Assembly: GCA_964441705.1 (NCBI GenBank)
Contig: CAYTWF010000003.1
Location: forward strand, 1 to 64,000
Source: Eshraghiella sp964441705
GTDB taxonomy: Bacteria; Bacillota; Clostridia; Lachnospirales; Lachnospiraceae
Reading direction: 5' to 3'
DNA: 64,000 bases
Shown: positions 7,667 to 17,346 of the stretch, piece after piece
Layout: every line of letters begins with the position of its first letter
Position numbering within the stretch: the first letter of the stretch is position 1
Made by a program: the position numbers and the translations under genes
The notes under the pieces: generated by a model
Told to the model about the DNA's origin: nothing
What the model saw: the letters and a program-made list of their open reading frames with translations, nothing else
The model's database searches: none

Positions 7667-8794
7667 TTACAGAATTTTAATAAGATTTTTTGTCTTAAAA
7701 ACACTGTCATGGGCAAAGAGTCTGCACAGTCCGTCAAAATTTTCCTCGGAATGCTCCACCTCTCTGGAATACAAATGCGTTATTTCTATCTGTTCAGTGA
7801 TTGTAAGCCTTTTGCCCAGAGCAAGCCATGCCCCTGCATCGCAGTGTCTGATTACCATTGTACTGATAACTGCCATTTTAAGCTTGGTAAGTATATCTCT
7901 GTCAAAAACCGCCTTCATAAAATATCTGTAAATAAAATAGGTCAAAATATTCTCATACTCATACTGCCTGTTTGAATAGAAAGCATCAAATGCCTTCATT
8001 CCTTCAGAATATCCATTCATATACAAATTATCATTTACAGCCTTTACAAGTCGTGGCCATTCTTTCTTTATAATTACCTGCTTCATATAACAGCGCCACA
8101 CTTCATGATAGCAGGCTGTAAGCCTCTTATCATCCAATGAGTCAACTGCTATTGTCTTTCTTGTCTTTTCTGAATATTTTGCCCTGACAGCAGCAAATTT
8201 ATCCGGATGCTTAACAGTTTTTTGAAGGTCCTGACCATACATTAACAGCATTTTCATTCGCTGTGGTATATCATATCTGCGGTCTGCTGCAATATCGTAT
8301 GCAGTCTCCCTTGCATCCATTAGTTCCATGAAAAGAGTTCCATCTATGTTATTAAGTGATGAAAACATTTCATCGTTCTCTGACAATTCAAAGCCCGGTC
8401 GCCTGTTATCTCTAAGAATAAGTGCTGCCGCCGTCTTACATGAAAGAGCAATTCCTATCTCCTTGAGATTCCCATACTCTGTTGTAAACCTGGGATACTG
8501 AGCGCAGGTAACACATAATGCATCCTCCCCAAGTGCAGTATAGAGGTCACACAGATTATTATCATTAAGAAAAGGACATCTCCCATCATCTCTGATACGA
8601 AACTGTCCTTCCTCTCCATTCTTTCCATCAATCATAACAGAGTGAAGGCGCTCACCAAATTCTCCCGTAATTGTTCTATAGTATGCATAGGATTCATCAT
8701 CCACATCCACCTGCCATCCGGCGCAGCAGGTATCTGTACATTCTCCTGCAATACATCTGAAATCCTTATAGTAATCCGGTACACGCACTTTCAT
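7667..8794 (-). CDS. fliB: Flagellin lysine-N-methylase FliB
   Basis: 375 residues. The N-terminus carries the Cys cluster of the FliB family (Cys14, Cys19, Cys23, Cys24 in CIAGECTDTCCAGW) and a second cluster, Cys73, Cys82, Cys94, Cys97 (CVTCAQYPRF). FliB methylates lysines on flagellin, and the clusters suggest a metal or Fe-S centre. Length and order of the clusters fit the family. The gene begins 25 bp after the preceding gene stops and probably shares its sigma-D promoter, which supports a late flagellar role. No flagellin gene is in the window. AGGAGA precedes the start with a rather long spacing. Confidence 0.85.
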   Translation of the reverse strand: MKVRVPDYYKDFRCIAGECTDTCCAGWQVDVDDESYAYYRTITGEFGERLHSVMIDGKNGEEGQFRIRDDGRCPFLNDNNLCDLYTALGEDALCVTCAQYPRFTTEYGNLKEIGIALSCKTAAALILRDNRRPGFELSENDEMFSSLNNIDGTLFMELMDARETAYDIAADRRYDIPQRMKMLLMYGQDLQKTVKHPDKFAAVRAKYSEKTRKTIAVDSLDDKRLTACYHEVWRCYMKQVIIKKEWPRLVKAVNDNLYMNGYSEGMKAFDAFYSNRQYEYENILTYFIYRYFMKAVFDRDILTKLKMAVISTMVIRHCDAGAWLALGKRLTITEQIEITHLYSREVEHSEENFDGLCRLFAHDSVFKTKNLIKIL

Positions 8795-8819
8795 TCTGTT
8801 ATATATCTCCTGTTATCCT

Positions 8820-9944
8820 TTATACTGCAAAATCAACATGCTGGATTGTGCCAGCCGTTCCATCTTCATTTAAGTATACTCCACTTTTCTGAATGACGCC
8901 ATTAGTATTGTTATTATATGCATTGTTAAGGGAGAATTTTGTATCTGCATTGCCAAGATATATGGCCCCAAGTCCGGCATCCTTAACTGACATTACAACA
9001 TCATTGCCATTATCGTCCTTGGTCCATATTTTAAGCTTGTCAAAAATATCATCATTCTCGTCTATCCAGCCGTTTCCATCCTTGTCATAGGCAGCCAACT
9101 CCTTAAAACCGTCTCCTGTACGGCTTCCAAAAAGTTCACTTCCATCATTGATTTTGCCGTCGTTATTTTTATCAATTGCAAGGAATCCGCTGTTGCTGTT
9201 AAAGGCTGATATCTCATCCTCCTTGCCATCTGCATCAATGTCAAACATGAATTTCTGGTCTCCCAGCTGTGCCACGTCACCCTTGAAATTCACAACAAGA
9301 GGGTCACACATTTGGAATGTCTGTCTTGTGTAGGTCTCTGATGATGCCATAAAAGAACGTGACATTTCAAAGCTTATATTAAAATCTATCTCCCGTCCAT
9401 CCTCAGTCATTACCTTTCCCTGAGATACAAATGCTGTGGACTCTTCCTCTGCATAAAAGCTGGATTCAACAGTCTGCTGCACATAGGTTCCATCAGAAAA
9501 AACAACATTTCCCGCCAGCTGTGGCATCTGCAGTGTAGGCATTGTATTACTGCCATCACCCTTTAACAGGTCAAATACTGAGCTGTCAGAGCCCTGTCCC
9601 TTATGCCTGTTGCTTCTAAGTGCATTCAGCATCTGTTCCATCAGTCTGAGCTTAAGCTCAAACACAGAGCTGACACACTGCATTCCATCCTTATTGTATG
9701 ATGGTCTTAGAATAGTTGCAGAGGTCTGCACTCCCTCCTGCGCCTTCTTTCCATCCTTTGCTGCCTGGGCATCCTGTTCCTCCTGTGCCTCTTTAATCTG
9801 GTCAAACAGAGATTTTCCTTTGTCCGACAAATCCAGTTCTACTTCATCGGCCTTGCTGCCAATCATAGATACTGTCTGTGTGTATCCCATGGATACATAG
9901 CTGTGCTGCGCACCCATTGACACACTGCTGCTGCCAATCTTCAT
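8820..9944 (-). CDS. Calcium-binding-type (EF-hand-like) protein in a flagellar operon
   Basis: 374 residues from the ATG at 9944, which has GGAGG eight bases upstream; a longer start lacks such a site. The first 60 residues are Ser/Met-rich (MKIGSSSVSMGAQHSYVSMG) with no signal peptide. The C-terminal third has several Asp-rich loops typical of EF-hand or dockerin-like calcium sites: FDIDADGKEDE, AIDKNNDGKINDGSELFG and AYDKDGNGWIDENDDI. I do not recognise a named family. It lies directly behind a sigma-D promoter and before fliB, so it is probably made with late flagellar genes. A cell-surface or flagellum-associated role is inference, and the export route is unclear. Confidence 0.75.
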   Translation of the reverse strand: MKIGSSSVSMGAQHSYVSMGYTQTVSMIGSKADEVELDLSDKGKSLFDQIKEAQEEQDAQAAKDGKKAQEGVQTSATILRPSYNKDGMQCVSSVFELKLRLMEQMLNALRSNRHKGQGSDSSVFDLLKGDGSNTMPTLQMPQLAGNVVFSDGTYVQQTVESSFYAEEESTAFVSQGKVMTEDGREIDFNISFEMSRSFMASSETYTRQTFQMCDPLVVNFKGDVAQLGDQKFMFDIDADGKEDEISAFNSNSGFLAIDKNNDGKINDGSELFGSRTGDGFKELAAYDKDGNGWIDENDDIFDKLKIWTKDDNGNDVVMSVKDAGLGAIYLGNADTKFSLNNAYNNNTNGVIQKSGVYLNEDGTAGTIQHVDFAV

Positions 9945-10029
9945 ATTCAATTCCTCCCATAATAAAAGCACATACGCAAATCACAACATACGTACCGTTT
10001 CAAGCTCTCCAGCATCAATCTTACTTATA

Positions 10030-10055
10030 TTATCGGCAATATATTTATTTTTTTA
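10030..10055 (-). promoter_or_regulatory. sigma-D (sigma-28) flagellar promoter
   Basis: On the minus strand TAAA (10052-10055), a 14-bp spacer and GCCGATAA (10030-10037). The Bacillus sigma-D consensus is TAAA, 14-16 bp, GCCGATAT; this matches except for the last base and fully matches the E. coli -10 form. It lies about 85 bp before the 9944 start and drives the calcium-binding protein and fliB. Confidence 0.8.
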
Positions 10056-10067
10056 ATATGTCAATTA

Positions 10068-10096
10068 TTGTTTTTAAATTCTTTGTGTTTTATACT
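10068..10096 (+). promoter_or_regulatory. Promoter for the DUF4317 gene
   Basis: Plus strand TTGTTT (10068-10073), 17-bp spacer, TATACT (10091-10096), 35 bp before the start codon. The -35 box is weak. Confidence 0.55.
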
Positions 10097-10131
10097 TAGA
10101 TACAGTCAGATTATGAAAAAGAGGTTACGCT

Positions 10132-11262
10132 ATGAATAAAAAAGAAATACTTGAGATTAAAAAGCTTTTCACCAACAACAAATGCTGCATTCAAAGAATA
10201 TGTGGCTGCTATGTTGATGGCAATAAGAATAAGGTAACAACCTTTAAGGAGGCATTTCTGTCACTGCCTGAAGATGAGATTTTTAAATATTTTACCCTGT
10301 TTCGTTCATCCCTGTCTGGTACAATCGGCAAGAATCTGCTTAACATGGAATTTCCACTGGACACTGAGGCAGAGGGTGGAAGCCAGGAATTTCTTATGAA
10401 GCTGAGAGCGTCACACCTTAAGGATGATGACCTCCTGGACCTTTTCTATACAAGAATTATTGATAACTACAATTACCCTGAGAATTATCTTATTATTCTC
10501 ATTGATGGAGCATATGATGTTCCCGGAAAGTCCTCTGACGGTCTGGATATGGATGATGCCTCCGATTATGTATATGAACATATTCTTTGCAGTATATGTC
10601 CTGTAAATCTATCCAAAGAGGGACTTTGCTACAACGCAGAGACTAATTCCATTGAGAACCGTATCAGAGACTGGCTTGTTGATGCACCAATGCATGCATT
10701 TCTTTTTCCTGCATTCAATGACCGCAATACGGACATACATAATCTTTTATATTATTCCAAAAAAGCCGAAGAGATTCAGGCAGATTTCATTGGCGGAATG
10801 CTTGGCTGTGTATCGCCAATGACCTGCAAGAGCCAGAAGGAGACATTTTCTGAGATATTAAGTGATTCACTTGGAGACGAATGTAATTTTGATACTGTTA
10901 AAACACTTCATGAGAATCTTACTGCATATGTTGAGGAGCATAAGGAAGGCCCTGACCCGGTTGCCTTTGATAAGCTTAATGTGAAAAAGGTACTGGAGAC
11001 CAGCGGTGTTAATAATGAGGTAATACAGCAGTTTGATGCCAATTATGATGATATGGCAGGAACCAGAACTAATTTCATTGCAGAAAGTGTTGTGAATACA
11101 AGAACCTTTGAGGTCAAAACACCTGAGGTTGTAATCAAGGTTGCACCTGATAGGACAGACCTTATAGAAACAAGAGAAATTGACGGAAGAATCTTTCTGA
11201 TGATAGAGGTCATCGACAATGTTGAGGTTAATGGTATTACCGTTCGACCTCTTAAGGAGTAA
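10132..11262 (+). CDS. DUF4317 family protein
   Basis: 376 residues, beginning MNKKEILEIKKLF, with the CCIQRICGCYVD segment and the LIDGAYDVPGKSSDG region typical of DUF4317, a cytoplasmic family of unknown function common in Lachnospiraceae and related Clostridia. There is no signal peptide or membrane segment. AGAGG lies eight bases before ATG. It is the first gene of a short plus-strand pair, followed nine bp later by a membrane protein. Nothing in the sequence indicates an enzymatic activity. Confidence 0.8.
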   Translation: MNKKEILEIKKLFTNNKCCIQRICGCYVDGNKNKVTTFKEAFLSLPEDEIFKYFTLFRSSLSGTIGKNLLNMEFPLDTEAEGGSQEFLMKLRASHLKDDDLLDLFYTRIIDNYNYPENYLIILIDGAYDVPGKSSDGLDMDDASDYVYEHILCSICPVNLSKEGLCYNAETNSIENRIRDWLVDAPMHAFLFPAFNDRNTDIHNLLYYSKKAEEIQADFIGGMLGCVSPMTCKSQKETFSEILSDSLGDECNFDTVKTLHENLTAYVEEHKEGPDPVAFDKLNVKKVLETSGVNNEVIQQFDANYDDMAGTRTNFIAESVVNTRTFEVKTPEVVIKVAPDRTDLIETREIDGRIFLMIEVIDNVEVNGITVRPLKE

Positions 11263-11271
11263 TAAGAGCAT

Positions 11272-12078
11272 ATGTTGATTTCCTTTATTTTTCTTTTTGT
11301 ATTCTTTGCACTGCTGGCAGTTTTTATAAGTGCTGACAGCATTGATACCTGGAGGCTTCTTCATCGAACCGTAAAGACCTACACTGTTGAAGAGCCAATT
11401 GCCGGAGAACAGACCGATATTGTTGGAATGTCCTATTCCGAATGGGTCGTTGTAAATGATTCTACCGGGCTGCGTACACGGTACAAAAGCACCTCACCAC
11501 TTAAGACCGGAATGACACTTGAATTTATTAATAATAAAGGGCACCTTGTGAAGGCAGCCAATCTTTCTCGTGCCATTCCGACTGTAAACAAACGTGCTTT
11601 AATATATTTTCTATATATAATTGCCTTGACCCTTGGTGCAACGGTAATACATATACTGTACCACAGGGATTTGCCTGACCTGCTATCAGCCTTTATATAT
11701 ATATTCATTTCATCAGCCTTAATCGGGTTAGCTGTCAGTATTGCTCAGCTTATAGCGGCCCTGCGTATATACTGCAGCTCTGACAATATAGTACACGCAA
11801 TGATTAAAGGCTATGAAGATGATTGTATGATTGGCTCATATTCATATGGAGCACACAGTGTTACAGGTATTATTGAGCATAAGTGTACCCCTGCGATTCA
11901 GGAACGTATTCCAAAGGGAAGCATTAAAGACGTTCATGTAACCTACAGGGGTTCACTTGGTGATATATGCATTAGAACAGGGCGTTTTGCACACTATACC
12001 ATTTCTTATATTGTATTGTTGATACTATCCTTATTAATAATTGGAATCGCCATTATCTCTTTGATAATATTTGCTTAA
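11272..12078 (+). CDS. Hypothetical membrane protein, four helices
   Basis: 268 residues. The N-terminus is one hydrophobic helix (about 2-20), then an extracytoplasmic or cytoplasmic domain of some 90 residues, two helices (about 105-165) and a final helix at the C-terminus (YTISYIVLLILSLLIIG). I recognise no family; the arrangement resembles DUF3592-type membrane proteins, but I cannot confirm that. It is cotranscribed with the DUF4317 gene. Its last 45 bp overlap the end of the convergent histidine kinase gene, so the two transcripts are complementary at their 3' ends. Confidence 0.6.
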   Translation: MLISFIFLFVFFALLAVFISADSIDTWRLLHRTVKTYTVEEPIAGEQTDIVGMSYSEWVVVNDSTGLRTRYKSTSPLKTGMTLEFINNKGHLVKAANLSRAIPTVNKRALIYFLYIIALTLGATVIHILYHRDLPDLLSAFIYIFISSALIGLAVSIAQLIAALRIYCSSDNIVHAMIKGYEDDCMIGSYSYGAHSVTGIIEHKCTPAIQERIPKGSIKDVHVTYRGSLGDICIRTGRFAHYTISYIVLLILSLLIIGIAIISLIIFA

Positions 12079-14853
12079 TGTATTATACAATATCTCAGGA
12101 TTAACCGGCTTGGCAAGATGTTCATTCATTCCTGCCTGCTGGCTCTGTTCCTTATCCTCCTCAAAGGCATTGGCAGTCATTGCAATAACCGGTATTGTTG
12201 CAGCATCTGCTCTGCTTAAGCTCCTGATTGCCTTTGTAGCTGTTATTCCATCCATTACAGGCATCCTGATATCCATCAGTATTACGTCATAATAGCCTGT
12301 TTCTGATTGTTCAAAGATTTCAAGCCCTTCCTTACCATTTTCAGCATAGTCCACTATAACACCCTGTTTTTTTAACAGCTGTATAGCTATCTGTCTGTTA
12401 ATTGGATGGTCTTCACACAAAAGAACCTTCATTCCGCTGATATCCACTTTAATCTCTGGCTGTTTTTTCTCAGTCTCCACTACACCTTTATATACAGGAT
12501 AATGCATTATTATTGTAACTGTTGTTCCCTCATTCAGCTTGCTTTCCACCTGAATCGAACCTCCCAACAGTTCAACCAGCTGCTTGACAATTGCCATTCC
12601 CAGTCCGCTTCCCTGAGAACGTGCTGTATTCATTCTTCCCTCCTGAACATAGGGTTCAAAAATATGTGGAATAAATTCTTCGCTCATTCCAATTCCATGG
12701 TCAACCACCCTGTACCTGTCTGTTACCATATCCTTTGTAACCTCCAGTGTGTCCATAATCAGCTCTACTGTCTGCCCCTCCTTGGAGTATTTAATAGCAT
12801 TGGAAATTACATTAATCATTATCTGTTCAATTCTGGAAGAATCAGACACTACGGTTATCCACTTGCCCTCCGGAATCTTCGGAGCCGTATACACCAGATT
12901 AATTCCGGCATTTCTTGCAGATAATTCAACTGTTGTAATAATGCTCTTAAATACTGCATAGCTGTCAATTGGCTGCATATTAAGAACAAGTCTGCCCGAT
13001 TCAATCTTGCTTATATCAAGTGTATCATTAATCAAGCTAAGCAATAGCTTACCTGACATAATAAGCTGTTTGACATCCTCGTGAAGCACATCAACGCTGT
13101 TCTCTTCAAGCATTAAATATGACAAGCCCAAAATTCCATTAAGGGGAGTTCTCATGTCATGGCTCATATTTGACATAAATTCTGTCTTAGCCTGATTCTC
13201 CATTTGTGCTATTTTCAAATCTTCCTTAAGCTTCTGGGCCTTTTTACGTTCTGAAATATCAAAATAGCTGATATAAATAAGTATATCTCCGTTCTCATCC
13301 AGAACGCTGTGTGCCATCGCAGACAACCAGCAGTATTCTTTTCTAATCTTATTGTATTGACGATATTCATAAGGGGTGACTGTACCCGGCACTCTTGCCT
13401 TGGTAATCACATCCTTAACAATATCTCGGTCCTCCGGATGTGTAAGCTCAAACACCTCTTTGGTACCCGAGCCTATTGTTTTATTAAAATCAATACCCAT
13501 GAGCTCACATGCCGCCGGATTGGCCTCTGCAATCTCTATACGTCCATCACTGTCCATTTTAAATACAAAAAGACCGGCAGGAACATTCTGTATAATTCTG
13601 TTAAGTACATTTCTCTCCTGTTCAGAGCTCTTCTGCTGTTCCCGCTGTTCAAGCAGCTCAGTCACATCGGTCTGAGTGAACATACATAACTCCAATTCAC
13701 TGTCATACTGGGTATAACGTATCTCCTTTGTTCTTACTGCTCCCGCATCATCCATCACATGAATCTGAAAAACATATCTTCCATGCTCTGCAAGCTCTTT
13801 CCTAATTGTGTGGACAAAAACCTTTGTCCTGAAATGCTCCCTTTCTTCAGGTATTACAGCATTGTTAACAAACCATTCCAGTGACCTTGAATATATCTCA
13901 TTAGCGGTTAACAGCCCCGCCCCTGCATCCTTACGGCTGCTGTTATGCCCATACCACATAATACAGGTATCCTGCAAAAGATTGACATATCCCAGCATAT
14001 CATAATCCTCTTCTACTACGGAGGATGTCATAATCTCCATGGATTTCTGAATATTGATATCACTGCAGGTATAGAACAGCAGTATCTCAGATTCATTCGG
14101 CTCCTGCATCAGGAAAAGCCTTGCACGAACCCATATTATCTTGTCATCTGCAAGCTTACGCTGAAAATCAATGTATTGTTCATCAGTACCCTTAGCATAT
14201 TGATTCAAAAGATGTTGTCTGTTAAAGATATCACAATAATGTTTCTTTTGATTGACCTTTACAATATCTCCTGCTACATTATTGCAGAACTCCTCCATGG
14301 AGGTTTTATTATCTATTGCACTAAGTTTTTCATTACGTACTATCTCAATAGTCTCATATTTACTAAGGTTAAACACTGCATATGCCATAATACTGTTATC
14401 TCTGGCAATACGCTGTTTTTCCAACTCATATTTCTTCTTAAACTCCATATTGGTGCGGTGCTCTGCCTCCACCTGCTCAGTAACATCAAGAACTGTTAAT
14501 GCACAATATCCCAATGCCACCTGATGGCACACAATATTAACGTACCTGTCTATCTCTGGTCCGTACTCAATGGAAACATGCTCCCCGCCCTGATAGGCCA
14601 CTTTTCCATATATGCTGTTCCATTGTTCACTTTTGCTGCCACACACCTCAGAATATGTATGTCCATTCAGACTTTCAACTGAAAAGCCTGACATTCTCTC
14701 ATACCCCTTATTAGCATATACAAATTCAAAATCGTCGTAGCAGTTATCCTTCATCAGTACATGAATCAGTGCAAAGGCAACCGGAGAATTATCATATACA
14801 GTTCTGTATGCATTCAGGTCAATATTCACATCATCAATATTATACTTATTCAT
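12034..14853 (-). CDS. Hybrid sensor histidine kinase/response regulator with PAS domains
   Basis: 939 residues, no membrane segment, so a cytoplasmic sensor. PAS-like domains lie at about 18-128 and 415-540; the part between (about 150-400) looks like one or two more degenerate PAS folds. The dimerisation box has His565 (MSNMSHDMRTPLNG). The ATPase domain has the N box (NVISNAIKYS), G1 (DHGIGMS) and G2 (GSGLGMAIVK). A C-terminal receiver (about 808-930) has Asp861 in LMDIRMPVMDG. There is no output domain, so the phosphate probably passes to a separate phosphotransfer protein or regulator, which is not seen here. Many Lachnospiraceae hybrids of this form are orphans. The start has AAAGGGG upstream. 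Confidence 0.88.
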   Translation of the reverse strand: MNKYNIDDVNIDLNAYRTVYDNSPVAFALIHVLMKDNCYDDFEFVYANKGYERMSGFSVESLNGHTYSEVCGSKSEQWNSIYGKVAYQGGEHVSIEYGPEIDRYVNIVCHQVALGYCALTVLDVTEQVEAEHRTNMEFKKKYELEKQRIARDNSIMAYAVFNLSKYETIEIVRNEKLSAIDNKTSMEEFCNNVAGDIVKVNQKKHYCDIFNRQHLLNQYAKGTDEQYIDFQRKLADDKIIWVRARLFLMQEPNESEILLFYTCSDINIQKSMEIMTSSVVEEDYDMLGYVNLLQDTCIMWYGHNSSRKDAGAGLLTANEIYSRSLEWFVNNAVIPEEREHFRTKVFVHTIRKELAEHGRYVFQIHVMDDAGAVRTKEIRYTQYDSELELCMFTQTDVTELLEQREQQKSSEQERNVLNRIIQNVPAGLFVFKMDSDGRIEIAEANPAACELMGIDFNKTIGSGTKEVFELTHPEDRDIVKDVITKARVPGTVTPYEYRQYNKIRKEYCWLSAMAHSVLDENGDILIYISYFDISERKKAQKLKEDLKIAQMENQAKTEFMSNMSHDMRTPLNGILGLSYLMLEENSVDVLHEDVKQLIMSGKLLLSLINDTLDISKIESGRLVLNMQPIDSYAVFKSIITTVELSARNAGINLVYTAPKIPEGKWITVVSDSSRIEQIMINVISNAIKYSKEGQTVELIMDTLEVTKDMVTDRYRVVDHGIGMSEEFIPHIFEPYVQEGRMNTARSQGSGLGMAIVKQLVELLGGSIQVESKLNEGTTVTIIMHYPVYKGVVETEKKQPEIKVDISGMKVLLCEDHPINRQIAIQLLKKQGVIVDYAENGKEGLEIFEQSETGYYDVILMDIRMPVMDGITATKAIRSLSRADAATIPVIAMTANAFEEDKEQSQQAGMNEHLAKPVNPEILYNTLSKYYQRDNGDSNY

Positions 14854-14947
14854 TTATACCCCTTTATAATGCTTATACTTAATTACCCTTTATAATTAAT
14901 CCAATTATACCACCTTAATATTTTTTTCTCTACATATATAAACAAAA

Positions 14948-14995
14948 AATACCGTCATTGTATTATCGTTTTCATAATAACACAACAACGGTATT
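14948..14995 (-). terminator. Intrinsic terminator of the phosphate two-component operon
   Basis: AATACCGT and ACGGTATT form the base of a long, mismatched stem. On the minus strand it is followed by TTTTTG. It lies 20 bp after the stop of the small membrane protein. Confidence 0.75.
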
Positions 14996-15014
14996 CCTAT
15001 AAGATTAATAAATT

Positions 15015-15254
15015 CTACCAGATGTCCTTGTTCATCAGATATAGTATTCCACCCAGCATTCCCAGTATGACAAGTGGATAACCGATACAGCATATCATGG
15101 TAATTACTGAACCGCCAACTGTAACATCAATTATCTTCCAGATGGCAAATCCCAGTATTGAAGATAACACCATTGTCATCATAAGAAATATTTTGCTTTG
15201 TTTTCTTGTATCACTGCCTGCAAGCTTTCCACTTAACTTCAACAGATAATTCAT
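15015..15254 (-). CDS. Small two-helix membrane protein
   Basis: 79 residues from the ATG at 15254, which has AAGGAAGGTGAT just upstream; a longer reading frame has no such site. Two hydrophobic helices (about 19-40 and 49-71) are separated by a short Gly/Val loop, and the C-terminus is NKDIW. I recognise no family. It is the last gene before the terminator and lies 80 bp after the phoR-like gene, so it may belong to the phosphate operon. A small accessory to the sensor or symporter is possible, but nothing shows it. Confidence 0.6.
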   Translation of the reverse strand: MNYLLKLSGKLAGSDTRKQSKIFLMMTMVLSSILGFAIWKIIDVTVGGSVITMICCIGYPLVILGMLGGILYLMNKDIW

Positions 15255-15333
15255 GATATCACCTTCCTTTGTATATAGCATATCAAACAAAGGTAAAAAT
15301 CAAACCTTATCCATGTAAATTAGAAGTAAAATT

Positions 15334-16629
15334 TTATGGGAAAGATACTTTAATTGTTGTTCCTACATTGACCTGACTGACAAGCTCTATTTTGGCATTG
15401 TGCTGCTCAACAATGTGCTTGACTATGGCAAGCCCCAGTCCCGTTCCACCTGTTTTCTTAGAACGGCTCTTATCAACACGATAAAATCGCTCAAAAACCC
15501 TCTGCTGATTCTCAGGTGATATTCCAATTCCATCATCAGTAACAGTAACCGCTTTATTAAACACTCTAACCCATACATTGCCTCCGTCCTTATTATAACG
15601 AATAGCATTATCACACAGGTTATATACAACCTCCTCAAGCATGTTTCTGCTTCCACGAACCATTGCAGCTTCGCCCTCAAAATGGAGCTTCACCTTGTGG
15701 TCCTGTGCATGCAGCTCCAGCATCTGCACACAGCTATCAGCAATATCGTAAAGATTGACCTCCTCAAATACCACCTTTAAATCTCCGGAATCCAGTTCCG
15801 ATAATCTTAATATATCATTAATAAGAGAAAGCAGACGGCTTGCACTGTGATGAATTTCTCCGGCAAATCTTGCAGCGTCCTCTTCTCCCGCCATCCCATT
15901 CTCAATAAGCTCCGAATATCCAGAGATTGATGTAAGCGGTGTTTTCAGCTCATGAGAAACATTGGCTGTAAATTCCCGTCTCATAAGAGCACTCTTAATA
16001 ATGTCCTCGTGCTGCTTCTTAATAGTAGTAACAAATGGCTGCAGTTCCTTGTATACCTCAACATTATCCAAATCATCCATGTTATTGGCTATTTCCTCAA
16101 TTGGCTTAACAAGAGCCCTTGTAAGAAAATGTGTCAGCATAAAGCACACCGCCAGTGTAAGCAAAACAATAAGACCTATAAGTGGAAATGCAGACAAAAA
16201 TACACTCCAAATACTGCCAGCCTCCTTCGCTACACGCAGCACATCTCCGTTTTCAAGAGTAATAGCATAATAAAAGGTACTTTTATCCAGTGTACTTGAG
16301 CGCCTTATTGCCTCTCCCTCACCTTGGGAAAAAGCATTCTCTACCTCCGGTCGGTCTCCATGATTACTCATATCCGCAGCATCCGCATTGTTATCATATA
16401 TTACAGTTCCATCGGTTGATATAATCGTTATTCTCAGATTATCAAAATCCTCCATCTCCAGCTGTTCAATATTAAGAGCCGAATTCTTAATAACATGAGC
16501 ATAGGATTTAAGATTTTCAAGCATTTCTTTTTTAAAGGTCTCATAAAAAACTGCGGTAGATAAAACCGCAGTTATTGCTATTGCTATTGCAACCGTTACA
16601 ACAAATTGTATATTAATCTTTTTCTTCAT
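15334..16629 (-). CDS. phoR: Sensor histidine kinase, PhoR-like
   Basis: 431 residues. Helix 1 (about 9-29), an external domain of about 110 residues, helix 2 (about 145-170), a HAMP-like linker, the dimerisation box with His226 (TANVSHELKTPLTS) and an ATPase domain with N box (YNLCDNAIRYN), G1 (TDDGIGIS) and G2 (GTGLGLAIVKH). It phosphorylates the response regulator encoded immediately upstream (stop and start separated by one base). Operon membership with a Na/Pi symporter and Pho-box-like repeats suggests it senses phosphate limitation. In E. coli, PhoR is signalled through Pst and PhoU, both also encoded here. The name is assigned by context. Confidence 0.82.
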   Translation of the reverse strand: MKKKINIQFVVTVAIAIAITAVLSTAVFYETFKKEMLENLKSYAHVIKNSALNIEQLEMEDFDNLRITIISTDGTVIYDNNADAADMSNHGDRPEVENAFSQGEGEAIRRSSTLDKSTFYYAITLENGDVLRVAKEAGSIWSVFLSAFPLIGLIVLLTLAVCFMLTHFLTRALVKPIEEIANNMDDLDNVEVYKELQPFVTTIKKQHEDIIKSALMRREFTANVSHELKTPLTSISGYSELIENGMAGEEDAARFAGEIHHSASRLLSLINDILRLSELDSGDLKVVFEEVNLYDIADSCVQMLELHAQDHKVKLHFEGEAAMVRGSRNMLEEVVYNLCDNAIRYNKDGGNVWVRVFNKAVTVTDDGIGISPENQQRVFERFYRVDKSRSKKTGGTGLGLAIVKHIVEQHNAKIELVSQVNVGTTIKVSFP

Positions 16630-16630
16630 A

Positions 16631-17302
16631 TTAGCCTGCCTGATATCCTACATTACGAACCGTTTTGATATTGGAGCCAGCCTCGCCAAGCTTCTGCCTT
16701 AGTGTTTTGATATGCATATCCAAAGTTCTTGACTCGCCTTCAAAATCAGCTCCCCATACTCTCTCCATTATTACCTCTCGTCTAAGAACAATGCCGGAAT
16801 TCTGCATAAGCAGCTTTAAAAGCTCAAATTCCTTGTATGTAAGCTCCACAGGCGTATCTGCTACATGGACAGTTCTTTTCTCAAGTTCCATAGTAATATC
16901 ACCACAGGAAAGATTTTTCTCACTGTCAAGCCCCGTTGTACGTCTAAGCAGTGCCTTAACCCTTGAGATAAGCTCCATGACTCCAAATGGCTTGGTAAGA
17001 TAGTCATCCGCACCCAAATCAAGACCCTTAACCTTATCAATCTCTGTTGTCTTAGCTGTAACCATAATTACAGGTATCTTCTTGGTCTCAGGAGTTGCCC
17101 GAAGCTTCTTAAGTATATCAAGACCATCCATATCCGGAAGCATAATGTCAAGTAAAATAATATCCGGCTTACGGTCTGCTATTTTTTTAAAAAAATCTCT
17201 GGCAGTCTCAAAGCCTTCAACATTATATCCACTGTTCTTCAGTGAAAATGTCTCTATCTCCCTGATATTACTGTCGTCCTCTACAATATATACATTGGAC
17301 AT
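16631..17302 (-). CDS. phoP: OmpR/PhoB-type response regulator
   Basis: 223 residues. The receiver domain has the acidic pair in VEDDSN, phospho-acceptor Asp52 (LLDIMLPDMDG), Thr in VTAKT and Lys in YLTKPFG. A winged-helix DNA-binding domain follows (about 125-220) with ELTYKEFELLKLL and RTLDMHIKTLRQKL. Such regulators bind direct repeats spaced by about 11 bp, the spacing of the TTTTACAT repeats found before this operon and before the pst operon. It is the likely phosphate-response activator. The name PhoP or PhoB depends on convention. Confidence 0.85.
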   Translation of the reverse strand: MSNVYIVEDDSNIREIETFSLKNSGYNVEGFETARDFFKKIADRKPDIILLDIMLPDMDGLDILKKLRATPETKKIPVIMVTAKTTEIDKVKGLDLGADDYLTKPFGVMELISRVKALLRRTTGLDSEKNLSCGDITMELEKRTVHVADTPVELTYKEFELLKLLMQNSGIVLRREVIMERVWGADFEGESRTLDMHIKTLRQKLGEAGSNIKTVRNVGYQAG

Positions 17303-17346
17303 CTCATCTCACCTGCCTTAAATAATTACTATTGTATTCCTCTAAA

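Noticed and set aside
14905..15093. 62-residue frame on minus overlapping the small membrane protein and its terminator
   Set aside because: It would read through a terminator hairpin, has no ribosome site, and overlaps a better-supported gene.
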